NCBI GenBank assembly: GCA_021464415.1
Contig: JAKCWG010000758.1
Span: forward strand, 62,001 to 126,000
DNA length: 64,000 bases
Source of the DNA: Lonicera japonica
Lineage: Eukaryota; Streptophyta; Magnoliopsida; Dipsacales; Caprifoliaceae
Direction of reading: 5' to 3'
Numbering within the stretch: the first letter of the stretch is position 1; every line of letters begins with the position of its first letter. The notes under the pieces are model-generated. The model was not told the origin of the DNA, searched no databases, and saw only the letters and a list, made by a program, of their open reading frames with translations. Of this stretch, positions 22,186 to 34,636 are shown one piece after another. The position numbers were made by a program, and so were the translations under genes.

Positions 22186-22910
22186 AAATACCCACAACCA
22201 GACAATATCATTTGGCTAAATTTACATGACAACTAAGGTCATACTTTTTTAAACATATATATTTGTGTGACTATTAAAGTCATACTTTTTTAAAAGCTAA
22301 CTTGTTGTTTAAAAAATGAATATAAACTATATATAGTTTTATTTCTTAATGGTGTCTAGGTAAATTTAAAGAAATATTGTTTTGATAATATAAATATTAT
22401 TTTTATACTAGCAGTAAGATTTTATGATTTTTTTATATATATAAGATATTGGTGGAAATTAAATTTAAAAATATAATAGTTCAAATAGAAATAGAATCAG
22501 AATTAAAATGATTCAAGTGTATTGTAAATTGGTTTACGTTCGTTCATTACTATTTGAATCTTATCATCATTGTTATGTAATAGGTCTATATGAGTAATTT
22601 TAGAATAAATTATTAATATTATATTAAATTAAATTATTATAAAGAATAGTTGAGTTTCACTTATCCTTTCTATTTTAAAATTTCATTTTCATGTATTAAG
22701 TTAATTATGTAAACTCTTTCTTAAATAGAAAGTTATATGCAGAAATTATGAATTATATAGAAAGTTATATGCAGAAATTATGAATTATATTTCAAAAGTT
22801 ATTATGAGTAAATTATGTATTTGATTTTAAATTTTATTAGCAGGAGGAGTAATTATTTTTTATACATTATCAATTTTTCTTTCAAATAAATTATTCTATT
22901 GAATTGAGAT
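22186..22910. repeat. AT-rich dispersed module, copy A (first part)
   Basis: Non-coding, directly repeated at 61,481-62,173. It holds the block TTTACATGACAACTAAGGTC and the block GATATTGGTGGAAATTAAAT that recur through the window. A 32-bp tandem duplication (about 22,725-22,790) is single in the second copy and so is younger than the segment duplication. Confidence 0.75.
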
Positions 22911-22915
22911 GTTTC

Positions 22916-24247
22916 TGTTAGGAAATTAGGGCAGTAATCATGCATCGCATACACTAATTTACGCACTAATCATTGAATCCTATGATCTATGCAGTTCAAT
23001 AAAATCGACAGATGACATACCTTAATCGAGATTTGATGTCAATGAAACGAACAGGATGGATCTGATCCTTCTGTTGTTGTCGTCCTTAGCGTAGAAAACA
23101 CGACGCCTCTACGGTATGCACACACGAACGAGATGAGATCTTGCTTGGTGTACTAGCGCCCTCTAGGGTTCTCTCTGCTATTTCGAATTTTCTTGCCTCT
23201 CTCAATTTCGTTAACGGCCAAGAAGAACAAAGGTTCCCTTTTATAAGGGAACCCTAGTGAGAACCCTAAGCAACAAACGAACTGGGCCCAAGTCCAACTT
23301 GGCCCGTTTTAATTCGTTTTGATCCAACTCGTTTTGGTGTGCGACCCTGTAGGTTTTACACTCTTTGGCCGTACAATTAAAACCCGTTTTATTATACGAA
23401 CAGTAAGCGGTTTCTAGTAAAACATTACTATTATCCAAAGGGTATAAAGGTCAAAAACGACACAACCTTAAATTGATATTTCACACATTAACTCCTTTTG
23501 TCAATCGATATCTAGATTGAACACAAGACTAGGCAAGTGTCATTCTTGTATAGTTCAATCTTTATTTCTTGATCTCTAAGTATAATTAATCCAAAACAAA
23601 TGACATCTCATTTGTGCATGGCCATGCAAATATTAATTACACTTATCAAGGGGCCCAACGATATCTCTCTCAATATATGAGAGTGACAAATCCCATCTTG
23701 ATCAACCACATACCTCTACATAGTTCATAGTATGCTCGGTCATCATCTTTATAATTACTCGGTCAAGAGCAACGTTTGATAATGCCTGACATGCTAATCC
23801 CTATGTTGGTAACCATGGCGATCTCAGGTCTGAGGATAATACGATATCACAAATGGGGAACATCACTGATGACATTATGTAACACTCCTCGCAGTGTCCC
23901 CAAAGCGGGTCAGTCCAATACTTTGTTCCCTAACAAGTATCAGTATGTTCAGCTTGATATCTCCATATCCATGACTTGTGGAACATAGTCATCAGCTGAC
24001 CCATACTCTAATCATTATATCAATGTGATCCTAGGTTATTGATACATGATTAGGGACATCTAAACAATATTATTATTACATTACTAGCATCCCACAATCT
24101 AGTCACGTACTTGATGAACTAGTATTAATAAATATTATTTACAAGAGATTATAAAGTAAAATAAATAAACTTTATTAATAAAAATAAGCATAAGATATCC
24201 AAGTACAAATCATAATCTATGAATAGTCCTAGGACATATCTCTTTCA
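22916..24247 (-). mobile_element. Solo LTR (1,332 bp) with 5-bp TSD
   Basis: Ends TG...CA with the target duplication GTTTC at 22,911-22,915 and 24,248-24,252. The related locus at about 62,171-62,180 has one GTTTC and no insert. On the minus strand it runs from TGAAAGAGATATGTCCTAGG to TTTCCTAACA and has a TATA-like box (CTTATAAAAGG, near 23,237-23,250) before a transcribed-looking stretch, so minus orientation is preferred. No internal region remains. Whether it is copia or gypsy cannot be told from the LTR alone. Confidence 0.88.
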
Positions 24248-24252
24248 GTTTC

Positions 24253-24802
24253 TACTTTAATGTTTAGTGAGATATATATATACACCACATTAATAAGGAT
24301 AAAGTGAATACTAAAACTATTTGTTTCTTAATTGAAGATAATTTTAGTATCTTTTAATTAATTCACCTAGAAGTTAATAGAAAAATAAAATAAAATTCAT
24401 CATATGAGTTATATATACAAGATCGAACAGTAGCAGCAGACTTTCTAACTACAATGAAAAGCTTTTCTCTTCAATGATTATTAGTTCCATTTATGCTGTA
24501 GAGGTGATCGAGGGTTTTGGTTGGTATAGGGTGGAGAAGCATGTGAGGAATATACGTCTCAGCGAAGATGTTTACGATCTCATAGCAAGGCTGCTACAAA
24601 CTTTCCCTCGAATTTCTGGTATTTTATTTGCGATGGTGTTAGTTTTTCTCAACAAGGATGGATTTGAAAATAAGTCCTCGGTAATTCATTTTATTACTTC
24701 AGATGAAAAAAAAAATATTACTTAGAAGGATCTGTTTGACAAAAAGCTGAAAAAATTTCAAAACACTACCATGCATGGATGAAACTAGGTTATGGGTTAG
24801 TG
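24253..24802. repeat. Dispersed module copy A, with small conserved ORF
   Basis: Continues the match to 62,176-62,680. An open frame at 24,474-24,725 (83 codons, IISSIYAVEVIEGFGWYRVE) is matched in the second copy up to IRLS; beyond that the second copy has an extra 25-30 bp and a different frame. I do not recognise the protein. It may be a gene fragment carried by the duplication rather than a functional gene. Confidence 0.55.
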
Positions 24803-25329
24803 CAGTGACGTAGCCAGAAATTTTCAACCGGGGGTGCGTAAATATTTTTTTTATACATATACGAACAACCACAAACTCTAAATTTCTTGTCAACACAAGA
24901 ATATGAATAACCCTAAATTGAAACCTTTTCCGTTTCGTGTGCGTGGCCCACGGTGCTTTGGACAGCCGGACGGGGTCACCAGTCAAGGAAAGCCGGAGAG
25001 GAGATCGGTGGCTCAGTGCAGTGGAGACGTGGAGTGAAACGGAAAAGGTTTGATACTTTGAGCACTTGTAAAAAATAATATAACATGGGAGAAGAGAATG
25101 GAAAAAGAAAAGGGGAAGAGACTCGGATCTCCCTCTTTACTTAAGTGTATTTCAATTAGCCAAATAGCCTTCCACTTTTATTTCTTCAAATTATATACTC
25201 TCAACTATAAATTTATACATATAAATCCTTATATTATTTTTAAAAAAAATTATATTTGTTTTTAAAAAAATTACCGAAATCGTCGGGAGTGCACCCGCAC
25301 CCCCTCGTCACAGTGTGGCTATGCCACTG
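24803..25329. mobile_element. hAT non-autonomous element (527 bp), 8-bp TSD
   Basis: Terminal inverted repeats CAGTGACGTAGCCA and CAGTGGCATAGCCA (12 of 14 bases equal) with a perfect 8-bp duplication GGTTAGTG at 24,795-24,802 and 25,330-25,337. The second copy of the segment (about 62,675-62,690) lacks it. No transposase coding is present. It contains a GC-rich core framed by a 16-bp inverted repeat at 24,921-24,936 and 25,036-25,051. Confidence 0.9.
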
Positions 25330-25337
25330 GGTTAGTG

Positions 25338-27239
25338 TACTTTCATATACCTCCCTCCCTCAAATTTGGGCTTACTTTTATATATCTATGGCAATTCCTC
25401 AACCGACCCTATCCCCTGTCACGCACCCAGTTTTGGGTGAACCTTCCTATACCTGCGACATTTTGGTGTTCTTTTTATCATACCCCTCACATTTTAGTGT
25501 TCTTTTTCTCAAACATAGACTTTCAAATTAATTTATTAGTTTGTTTAACATACTTGGAGAAATTTTTTTTGGCACCCTCAAGATCGATTGTTTTATGGTT
25601 TCGTCCCTTTTTATATCTTTCTCAAATGGCAGACTTTCAAATTTATTAGTATGTTTAATATACTTGGAGAAAAAAAATTTGGCACCCTCAAGATTATTTT
25701 ATGGTTTCGTCCCTGAACACTACTAAACTTATGTGAACTATGAAAAAGAGATGAGCGATAAAATGGCATGTTCTTATCTTTTTCCCTTTTTTCATAATTT
25801 TTTTTTCTTGTATTTGCCTAAACAATTGAATTATATAGAAAAAGTAAAAAAAAAAAAAGAAAAAAAAAGAATGAAATATCTCTATGGGGACCTTTTTTTG
25901 GCCCCGGAGATTATCTTATTGGAACATAAAACTTTATGGCGTGTAATTTACTGCCACTAGCTCTGGGATAATATTAATAATAATTGATAATTAAATTATA
26001 TTTGTTAAATATTATATGGTCAAAGAATTCTATTCATCATAAGAAATGGTATTGAGATCCTTTAATCAATTTTCGTTAACAGAATTAGATTATTTATTAC
26101 ATATCGTAGGAGAGTTATCCCAAGTTTTATCATTTAAGGATAACCAGTTAGAATATAATTTAAGGGAGTTTATTGTAATTCACCACATAAGTAAATACAA
26201 TAATTAATTTTTTATGGAATAGAATGTCTACTCTGTACAAAAAAAATATGAATCTAAGATTTAAAAAAAAAAAGAAAAAAAACTAAAACAATATTTTCGA
26301 ATTAGTCAATGTCTGTCACCTCTTAATGCATTTTTATATTAAAAGTGACCTAGATTTACCATATTAAAATTCACTACAAATAATAATTTATGCTGCAAGA
26401 ACTTGCTATTGCTATAAAGGATGAAAACAGATATTAAAATTATTCTTTTCAATCCTTCTGCCAGACCAACAAAGGAACTAAATCCATAAACACAAATTCT
26501 TAGTTGTACAACTAGTTGAACTAAAAATAGAGAATCTAGATTAATTTTTCATTTTCAAAGGTAAAACACATAAATCCTATGAATATTAGTAGATCAAATT
26601 TACATGACAATTCTAGTCATACTTTTTTAATCATATTTGGATGACTATTGGAATGAAAATTAGAGTCATACTTTCTTATAGATTAACATATTTCTAAAAC
26701 GAATGAATGTTTACTATATGTATTGAATGACTTATGAAATTGAATAAAACATATTAACAACTGTAAAACCAAAAAACTAAGTGTAAATTAAATGTTTTCT
26801 ATATATATATTGATAATGTTGTTTTATTTTTAGAAGAAGGAAGTTAAGACATTAAAATTAATTTTTTTGTAAAAACAAGATATTTAAATTTTTTTAGTGA
26901 GATATTGGTGGAAGCTAAATTTAGAAATATGTTATGATGATTGCATTTTATTATATAACATTTAAACATGTAAAACTAGTACCTCCATACTTACCAATCC
27001 GAGTACAGAAATGCTTGCGTAAGAAAATGGATGGTTCTTATATTTGTTCACTAATTCATATATTGTCTACGAACTTTCATTAGAAGGAGCATAATCATAC
27101 TCTAGTTTATAATGAAAAACATTTTACAATGGAGATTAGAGATATCATCGTATGAAATTTTTTTTACAATAAAGATATCATCATATGCTATTCCATAATG
27201 AAAAACTTTTTATAATAGAGATATTTTAATTTATTTCGT
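25338..27239. repeat. Dispersed module copy A (last part)
   Basis: Matches 62,690-64,000 (which continues past the window) apart from a SINE in the second copy. Short open frames occur but none has a domain. It includes a direct repeat of the block TACTTGGAGAAA...TTTGGCACCCTCAAGA at about 25,550 and 25,661. Further blocks also match 38,504-39,420. Confidence 0.7.
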
Positions 27240-27240
27240 G

Positions 27241-30200
27241 CTATGGAACCATGCTAAACAAGTTTATTTTTAAAAATCCACTTAGTTCCAATAACATTTG
27301 TCTACTTAAGATGAATAACTTGCTCCCACACTCATTTTTTCTCAAATTGAAACAACTATTCTTATATAGCAATATGATACAATTCTCATCAAGAAAAGAT
27401 TCTTTGTCGTTCTTGAGTTCAATTTGAGAAATACAACAGTGATTACTCACTTCATTCCAGATTTGAGCACGCGTTTTGACACATGTATTAGGATTACCAA
27501 TAATTTTGGATATGTCTATGCGCTTTTGAACCCGAGAAGGATGTACATCATTATCTGGTGATGATGTTTCTCCCAAGTGAGTTGATTCCAATTAAGTATC
27601 CAAAGTAGAGTGAATATCCGTTGTGGAAGTATCGTCATCTTTATCATCTTCATGATCGAGTTTCGGTCTCACAATGGCTTTTTGTCTCACTATCGGATTC
27701 ACTTTCGTCATTATAGTCGAACACATCTATGTATTATACTGGGGGCTTTTTGAATTTGCACATAGCCTTGTCGTTTGCGACAATATTGATAGATTCCACG
27801 ATTTTGTGCTAGTTCGATTTATAAACACGATAAGCCCGACTAGTAGTAGAATAGCCTAGAAAAATTCCTTCATCGCTCTTGGAATTGAATTTCCCTAGAT
27901 TTCGTTGGTCTTTAAAGATATAACATTTACTACCAAAGACATGGTAAATTAGGTTTTTTTACCATTCTAAATCTCATAAGGTACGATTTATGCTAGGTTA
28001 GAGATAAACCATATTCGCAATGTGACATGCAGTATTCAATGCTTCGGCATAGAATCTCTGAGGAACTTGCTTTCCAAGGAGCATAGAATGAGCAATTTTT
28101 GCATAATTATGCTATATCTTTTAACAATGCCAATATGTTGAGGAGTACAAGGTGCAAAAAATTTATGCTGAACTCCTCATTGATCACAAAATTCAATAAG
28201 ATGAGTGGTTTTGAACTCTCCACCATTGTCATTACGAATGGGAGCAACAGTGAGGTCTTTCTGATTTTGGATCAATGTAATGGCACTGATGAGACTCACA
28301 AGCATATGAGTTTTTCTAGAATAATTGAACAAGGAAAATCTAAAAAAGTCATCGACCATGACTAATATATATTTCTTACCCCCCTAAACTCTCGGTACGA
28401 ACATGACCTATGAGATCCATATGTATCAACTTAAGAATGCAAGAGGTGGTAAGAGAATTAATCTTCTTATATAATCTATGGATTTCTTCCTTTTTTGAAA
28501 CACACCACATATTTTAGAAGAAGATTTTCCTAGCGATGGTAAGCCACGTGCTAAGCCTTTCTTAAACAAATAGTCAAGATCTTTATTCTTCATTTAGCTT
28601 ACACATTAATGCCATAACTCACTTGAATTAAATGTAGCATTGTTGCAAACAACATTCAACTATAGAAGAACGCAGTAGCAACTATCTGTTGATATTTCCC
28701 CACATAAAACACACTTTCCATCATTGTTAAGGACTAGTCATTCCATATTAGTGAAGTTTACATGAAGACTATTATCATACAACTGGCTTATGTAAAATGT
28801 TCATTTCCCAAGGAACCTGAACTTACTCCTATTCCCAAAAGTCATAACATCGTCCTTATTCTAAGTTAAGCTAGAGAAAAGCACTTTGCCCTTAGTCATA
28901 TGTCTAGAAAAATCACTATCAAAATACCAAAGGGAGTATTTTGACCTTTAAAGGTAGTGTGAATCATATAACACTTATGGGAGTCTTTCCTTATCCAGAC
29001 TTGTTTGAATTTGTACTGACTTGCAAAGGGGGTGTTATATTAGTGATTATCTTGGTTTTCTTCTTTCTCGAATTCTTTCGAAGGAAAGATGTCCTTTCAA
29101 GATTTGATATGATATTTAGATTTGTTAACCAAGTACACCATGTGCTTTGCAAAGCTAGCCAGTCAGTTATTGTTGGGTTATGTGTAGTCATATTATGGGC
29201 TCCTAAGTTGATATCAATATCCTCTTAATTGTTTTTTATTATGACAATAAGTGCACAAATATGGTTGAAAGTTCATTTTTGTTAGTTTTCTTAAGATTAG
29301 GATTCCTAGGAATTCTATTATCAACTTTGAGTTCCTAGGAATAGGAATTTGAGCTTTAGGAGTAGCTTTTCAATTATCTAAGGTTTAACAAAAACAACTT
29401 TTGTTTGAGATGCGGAAGGATTAAATTTATCAAAGCCTAAACATATTTTATCGTTTGAATAGCGAACATGCCCCGAATTTTTTCAAGCATTTCAGACTTA
29501 TTCTCAAGTTCAACCTTAACAAATTTAGCATTTTCTAGTTTTTTTAAGATTTTGCATTTTAGAATTTAGGCTTTCACTGTCTTTACCTAAGGAGGTAATA
29601 CTGGCTTTTAGCTTCTCATTCTCTTCAAGGAGTGACTGCTTTAGAGAATTCAACCTCAGAAACCTTAACCAAGAGTACTTTTTTTTTTCTACTTTTAGAA
29701 AACCAATTAAGCCTTCGCACTTTCTCAAGAGAATGTACAATCTTTTCATCAAAAATTTTAAGATTATTGTTTAATTTGATGTTTATCTTCTTGGTTTTAA
29801 CTATCTCATTACACAACTGGTTATAGGTTGTTTGGAGATTTTATTCTTATTTATTTACTTCATTAGAAGCATTGATTGACTCGTGAGATGAGCCAGATTT
29901 GATTGTCTATTCTTTTTTAGAATTTGAGGGAATTGATTGTTGCCCATGGCTAGTAATAAAAGTTGTGTACTGATACTCTTCATGGGATTGCAAATCATCC
30001 TCATATCGCTAAGTGTTGCATTCATGGAGCGATTTGTATGATTCGCCCTTCTAAGCTTGTTGAGCCTTGTAGCACATTCCCAAGTATATTGACCTTTCCA
30101 TTGGCATTTATAGCAATCATAATCTTTAATGCAATTATTCTCAAACTGCTATTTAGACCCTTGATTCCCTATTTGATTCGATGAGCCTCCCTTTTTTTAG

Positions 30201-31106
30201 GTTTCCATTAGGTTTATGTGGAATTTTTTTTAATTTTTTGTTCAACTTAAAGAATTATCCAAGACTTTTGGCAAGTAAGGCCATGTCATTATTATCGAGG
30301 TCTAGATTATCATCATTAACATTAACATTAAAATTATGGGACTATTGAGCTTTGAGGGCATTGTTCATGTCTTTCTTTTGAGATGATAATTTTAAGAGCT
30401 CGTCTGCTTTAAAGGGTTTGAATTGATCCTAAGAGTTCATTCTCTTTTAGAGTATTTAGATCTTTGCTTTCTTCTATTGCAATTATTTTGGGAATAAACT
30501 AATTTGGTAAAGACCTTAGTATTTTATTAATAACACTATGTTTAGGAATGATTTTATTTAGGTTGTATAGTGAATTTAGTATGTTTTTTAGCCTGCTATG
30601 GCAATCATTGATGGTTTTGTTCTCTTTCATCATAATTCTTTCAAAATCAGAAGTTGGACGTTGGATTTTAGAGTTTTTTTTTTTACTATTTTAGTCCCTT
30701 TATAAACCACCTTTAGGATTTCCCACGCCTCTTTTAAGGTCTCACACATGGCAATATTTTTAAGTTCATCTTTAGTGACATGACTTTGGATAAAATTTAA
30801 ACCTTTTAAATTCCATTTAAATAATTATATTTTAGTTGGAGTCCACAGTTTGGTGGTTTTGATAGCAGTCGTTGTGAAATTATCAATAGTGGCAGATATT
30901 ATACGCATTTTCCAACCATTAACAATGGTTAGCCAGACACACTCATCTTTAGATTTGAGAAAAAAATGCATCATAGCTTTCCAATGTGGGTGGTTGGAGC
31001 CATTTAGAATAGGAGCCAAAGAGGTCTCATCCTTACCCATTTTAAAAAGCAAAAACCAAGCACAATATCTTCCTAGTAACTAAAAGAAACCACCTCTAAT
31101 ACCAAA
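27241..31106 (-). pseudogene. gag-pol: Ty1/copia element, heavily decayed internal region
   Basis: Read downward from a primer site at 31,093-31,104 (TGGTATTAGAGG on minus, close to the initiator-Met tRNA complement). Gag start at 31,052: PILNGSNHPHWKAMMHFFLK, a copia capsid hallmark. A coiled-coil-like Lys/Glu-rich part lies at 29,525-29,816 and a knuckle CYKCQWKGQYTWEC at about 30,100, in which Gln replaces the His ligand. Integrase pieces follow at 28,380-27,900 (MVDDFFRFSLF, IRNDNGGEFK), then the linker to RT (SKIIGNPNTCVKTRAQ) ending near 27,241. Stops and frame changes are frequent. RT, RNase H and the 3' LTR are missing: the left end joins the dispersed module. Confidence 0.75.
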
Positions 31107-31413
31107 TGAAATTTATAGTGGAGTAAAATTTAAACCAGGCATATTATTCTCTGGTTAATTTGCCAAAAAATCCTTTATCAATCGATGTGTAAATCAACTT
31201 AGTTGTCTACGAATTTTAATTCTAGAAAATTGTTTGAACTTTTCTAGCATGCGGAATTCAATTAATCAATCAAACAATAATGTGACACTAGAATTAATGA
31301 GGTATCTTTAAAATGTAAGACTAATCCTCATAAATGAACCACTATATGTAATAAAATTTACAAACTTGATTAATCACAAAACAAATTTACAGACTCGTAT
31401 CATATAAAACAAT
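31107..31413 (-). mobile_element. Copia 5' LTR, part next to primer site
   Basis: Begins (+ coordinates) TGAAATTTATAG two bases beyond the primer site of the decayed copia element, so it is the 3' end of that element's 5' LTR. The LTR is interrupted at 31,413 by a gypsy-type LTR. Confidence 0.55.
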
Positions 31414-33018
31414 TGATAAACGCATAATATTGTCATTCATATACTATTTTACGGAGTTGCTTGGCGCGTTTATTATACTATCTTGGCCTAATTATCCAAT
31501 CATCTCGAGATTAGTACCTTAGCGAGTTTTGTATTTAATGTAGCCCAAGTGGGTGTTGTTGTGTAATATTATATGATTTTGTAGGTGCGAAAATCATCAG
31601 CCCTCAAAGAATTGATTGGAAGGAAGTTTAGAAGCTTGCTTAAGTGCTGAGTGAAGAGCTCCCAGAACCATGATTGATCATGGGACCAAATTGCTCAGGC
31701 AGTGCACTCTGATGATCGATCATGGTGTCGCCCTAGCAACTTAACCATTTCACACCCAAAATGGGCTATTTTAGTGGTTCAAGCTATTTTAGATATTTAA
31801 TTAGATGTTTTTTAATCTCTTAATTTATATTATTTTCCTTAGCTTCTAGGCTAAGTATCTTGATCTTTACAAAAGTTCTAGAGGAAAGGGAGAGCTCAAA
31901 GTGTAACTTTTCTTCATTTCTCTTGTAAGTTCTTGATTTTGTAAGAATGACTTCTTTTTCTATAATATTTGTTATTGGATTTATTATGGAGTAATCTTTT
32001 ACTAAGGTTACGGAGGTAAATCACAATATAATTTTCGGTGATTAATAGCTCAATCCATGTTTAAAGTTTGATAAATATTTGTGAATCCTTTTATTCATTA
32101 TATCTTCCAATCTTTTAATATTTTTAGGTACTTTCATATTAAGTTAAGACTTTATATGCCTTGTATATTTAGTTCTTGGTTGTTAATGAACATAAAACAT
32201 ATTTTTATGGTTCTAGAAAGCTTGTAGTATCTTTCCCCCATCCATGGAGCTTTTTCCTCTTTGTATAAATTATGAATAGTTCTTCAAACTCCATAGATGG
32301 GCTATAAATTTGTTAAGCTCATCTTTGATTCATTTGTTGATATATTGACTGCTTCTTATACTATATGCGATAATTAGACTCTTTATTGTCTTTCTCAAAC
32401 GATAATCGATAAGTTAACAAATTTATCCCATAAACTTTATTCCGTTTCATTGTTACGATTCACTTTCTAATTTTCATTGTTTAAATCATGAAATTTCATA
32501 GACTTGCTTTATGTTATATCTTTTTACGATGAGTTTGTCATATCTATCTCGGATTAGCTTCATTGGAAATGGGTTGCTTTGCTTCACAGCCGTAGCTAAG
32601 AGAGAGGAATGATAACTTCGTCTTTGGTGGAATGTTGTTTGTCTCTTTCTTGATGTAGCTTCGATCCAGGAATGAGTCACTTAGCATCGCACCCTTTGCT
32701 ATTGAGAGATACACCAACATTCCCCATATCTCGAGAAACCTTGTGTTGAAATCTTTGTATGAGCTAGTTATCACCGTTTCTTAAATCACAACTAACCTCT
32801 ACTTACCTTAGTGCATTCTTATTAATTTTCACAATCGGTTTACATTTTCGTTGTTTCGCAACCAATCCTTTACAAAATCCAAGAAAAACCGTAAAATCTG
32901 TAATCCATTCCATTCATTTTCAACTATCCCTGTGGATCGATACTCGGACTTCCGCGAGACTATATTACAACTTGATGTGCCTGCACTTAGGCTACCACAA
33001 TGCACTATTTCGGCAGCA
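31414..33018 (+). mobile_element. Gypsy-type solo LTR (1,605 bp) splitting the copia LTR
   Basis: Begins TGATAAACGCATAATATTGTC and ends TATTTCGGCAGCA. Its start matches the reversed end of the solo LTR at 58,192-59,940 (TGATAAACGCTTAATATTGTC). Near the end CCCTGTGGATCGATACTCGG and CTGCACTTAGG are typical of Athila/Tat-like LTR ends. The flanking pentamers are ACAAT and TCAAT (4 of 5 equal), a plausible aged target duplication. It contains two ATGATCGATCAT-type palindromes (31,668 and 31,712). Confidence 0.75.
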
Positions 33019-33780
33019 TCAATGGTTGTAGTCTATACGTTCGGTGTAGATAGCTCAGCCTCAAATTGCTCGATTTGGATCACATTGTATCAAACATCTC
33101 GGATTCGCTCTGATCTCCTTTATAGCCTTGCGCTTCTGAATAAGTTTAGGATTTTGCGTTTCTTTAATCAAAGAACGAAGGTTTTAGCATGGAATTTAAC
33201 AAACCATAGGTGGTGGATAGATTTTGCTCTTTGAAAATGTGAGAATTATAAAGAACGTGTAAAATGAGCCTCTATAAAGGCTTGTATTTATAAGAAAAAT
33301 CAAAAAATATCTTCCATAAAAACATTAGGTTAAAACACATTGAAAACGTGTTGCCCACGAACGAATTTGGATTGGTTTGCCAAAACCTCAAATCGATCCA
33401 CTAGAGATGCGAAAATGATGAATGCGTAACGACCCGAAGTAGTCCACAGAACCTTCACACTAGTCCTAAAGTCCCACAATCGAATTGGTCTGCAAAAAGG
33501 GCTACATCGGTCAGCCGGAACTGAATGGCTACTGCGCTTTGGATTTTCCAAGGCGTTTCAATTTGGTTTGCTTTTATATGCTTAGAATGAATTCAAAACT
33601 TCTCGAAATATGAATATAACATTACACGAGACATTTTTAAGTGATTCGAAGTAAATAACCTCTAGTGTAACACTAAATAGCTTTTAAAAACATGAATTTG
33701 ATTTGAAAATGCATTAGATTTAACTTTAAGGAAAATACCACCTGGGACTCAAATCAAATTCGATTACCAAGCTTACACTA
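33019..33780 (-). mobile_element. Copia 5' LTR, remaining part (outer end uncertain)
   Basis: Continuation of the copia LTR beyond the nested solo LTR. On minus, a TATA-like CCTTTATAGAGG lies near 33,275. No clean TG end is certain; the sequence fades into the dispersed module around 33,780. No gene is seen in this stretch. Confidence 0.4.
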
Positions 33781-34230
33781 ACCTAACGGAAGTGAAGATG
33801 CAAAAAAAATTTGACAAGAAGTGAAGAGATTTTTGTTTTGATTGGACATATTTACTGGGAGTAGTGAAGAGTTTTTTGGGTTGCATGGTAGAGGGAATGA
33901 AACATGAAGTGGTTTTGCCACTAGTAGAAGAAATACATTAATTTCTAGTAGGTGAAGATGCAAAAAAAATTTATAGTACACTGCTGGATGGCTTTAGCTC
34001 CAACTTATATTGAATAGCTTAAAAGGTTTATCATTTTCTTAAAGTCGTTATTCATGCAACGAGAAATTAATCACGAGACACAAAATTTAACAATTTAGAA
34101 ATGAGGTAAAAGGTCTTGCATGAAAATGTTTTTTAGCAAAAAAGCCAACAAATAATTTTTTTTAGAAATTACGCCTTAGATATCATTATCATTATGAAAT
34201 AAGGGCTTATTTATTAATTGTGTTTTAAAA
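33781..34230. repeat. Dispersed module, degenerate copy
   Basis: Shares the blocks GAAGTGG..GCCACTAGTAGAAG, TGGCTTTAGCTCCAACTTA and ATTGAATAGCTTA with 37,808-37,880 and 50,730-50,950. Non-coding. A 20-bp stretch (GTGAAGATGCAAAAAAAATT) occurs at both 33,791 and 33,953. Confidence 0.55.
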
Positions 34231-34233
34231 TAA

Positions 34234-34633
34234 GGGTTTTAACCAAGTGCAAACTTAACTTTGCAATCTAAAAAATTTAATGCAAATTTTTTTTGAATGA
34301 TGTGTTTATATTTTTTAACAAAGTATATTCTTCTGTTTCATTCATAAAACTTTGAAACAACTTCAAATAAACACAAAAACGTGGTGTAAACTTAACTTTG
34401 CATAACTTCGAAAAAATTATTGTGTACATTTTACTAATAAATAGGTTTTGAATATGTAATTTTTTAAAATTATTCTAAAGCACCGTCAATTAAATAGTTA
34501 TTTATAATAATATGCTAAAAACCATGTAGTGCAAACTTAATTTTGCATGATTACATAAAAAAAATTACAATTTAAAAATCTACTGCAAAGTTAACTGTGC
34601 GCTCCTTTTTGGAGTTTGGTCAAATATAAACCC
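34234..34633. mobile_element. MITE candidate (400 bp), TWA target
   Basis: Ends GGGTTTTAACCAAGTGC and (complement) GGGTTTATATTTGACCAA with TAA before and TTA after, fitting a PIF/Harbinger-like TWA duplication. Inside, GCAAACTTAACTTTGCA occurs three times in degenerate form and once inverted near 34,580. No coding. Confidence 0.45.
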
Positions 34634-34636
34634 TTA

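Noticed and set aside
32544..33234. Several 60-130 codon frames near 32.5-33.2 kb
   Set aside because: They lie within or across the ends of a solo LTR and the copia LTR; the longest spans the LTR boundary at 33,018, so it is not a conserved gene.
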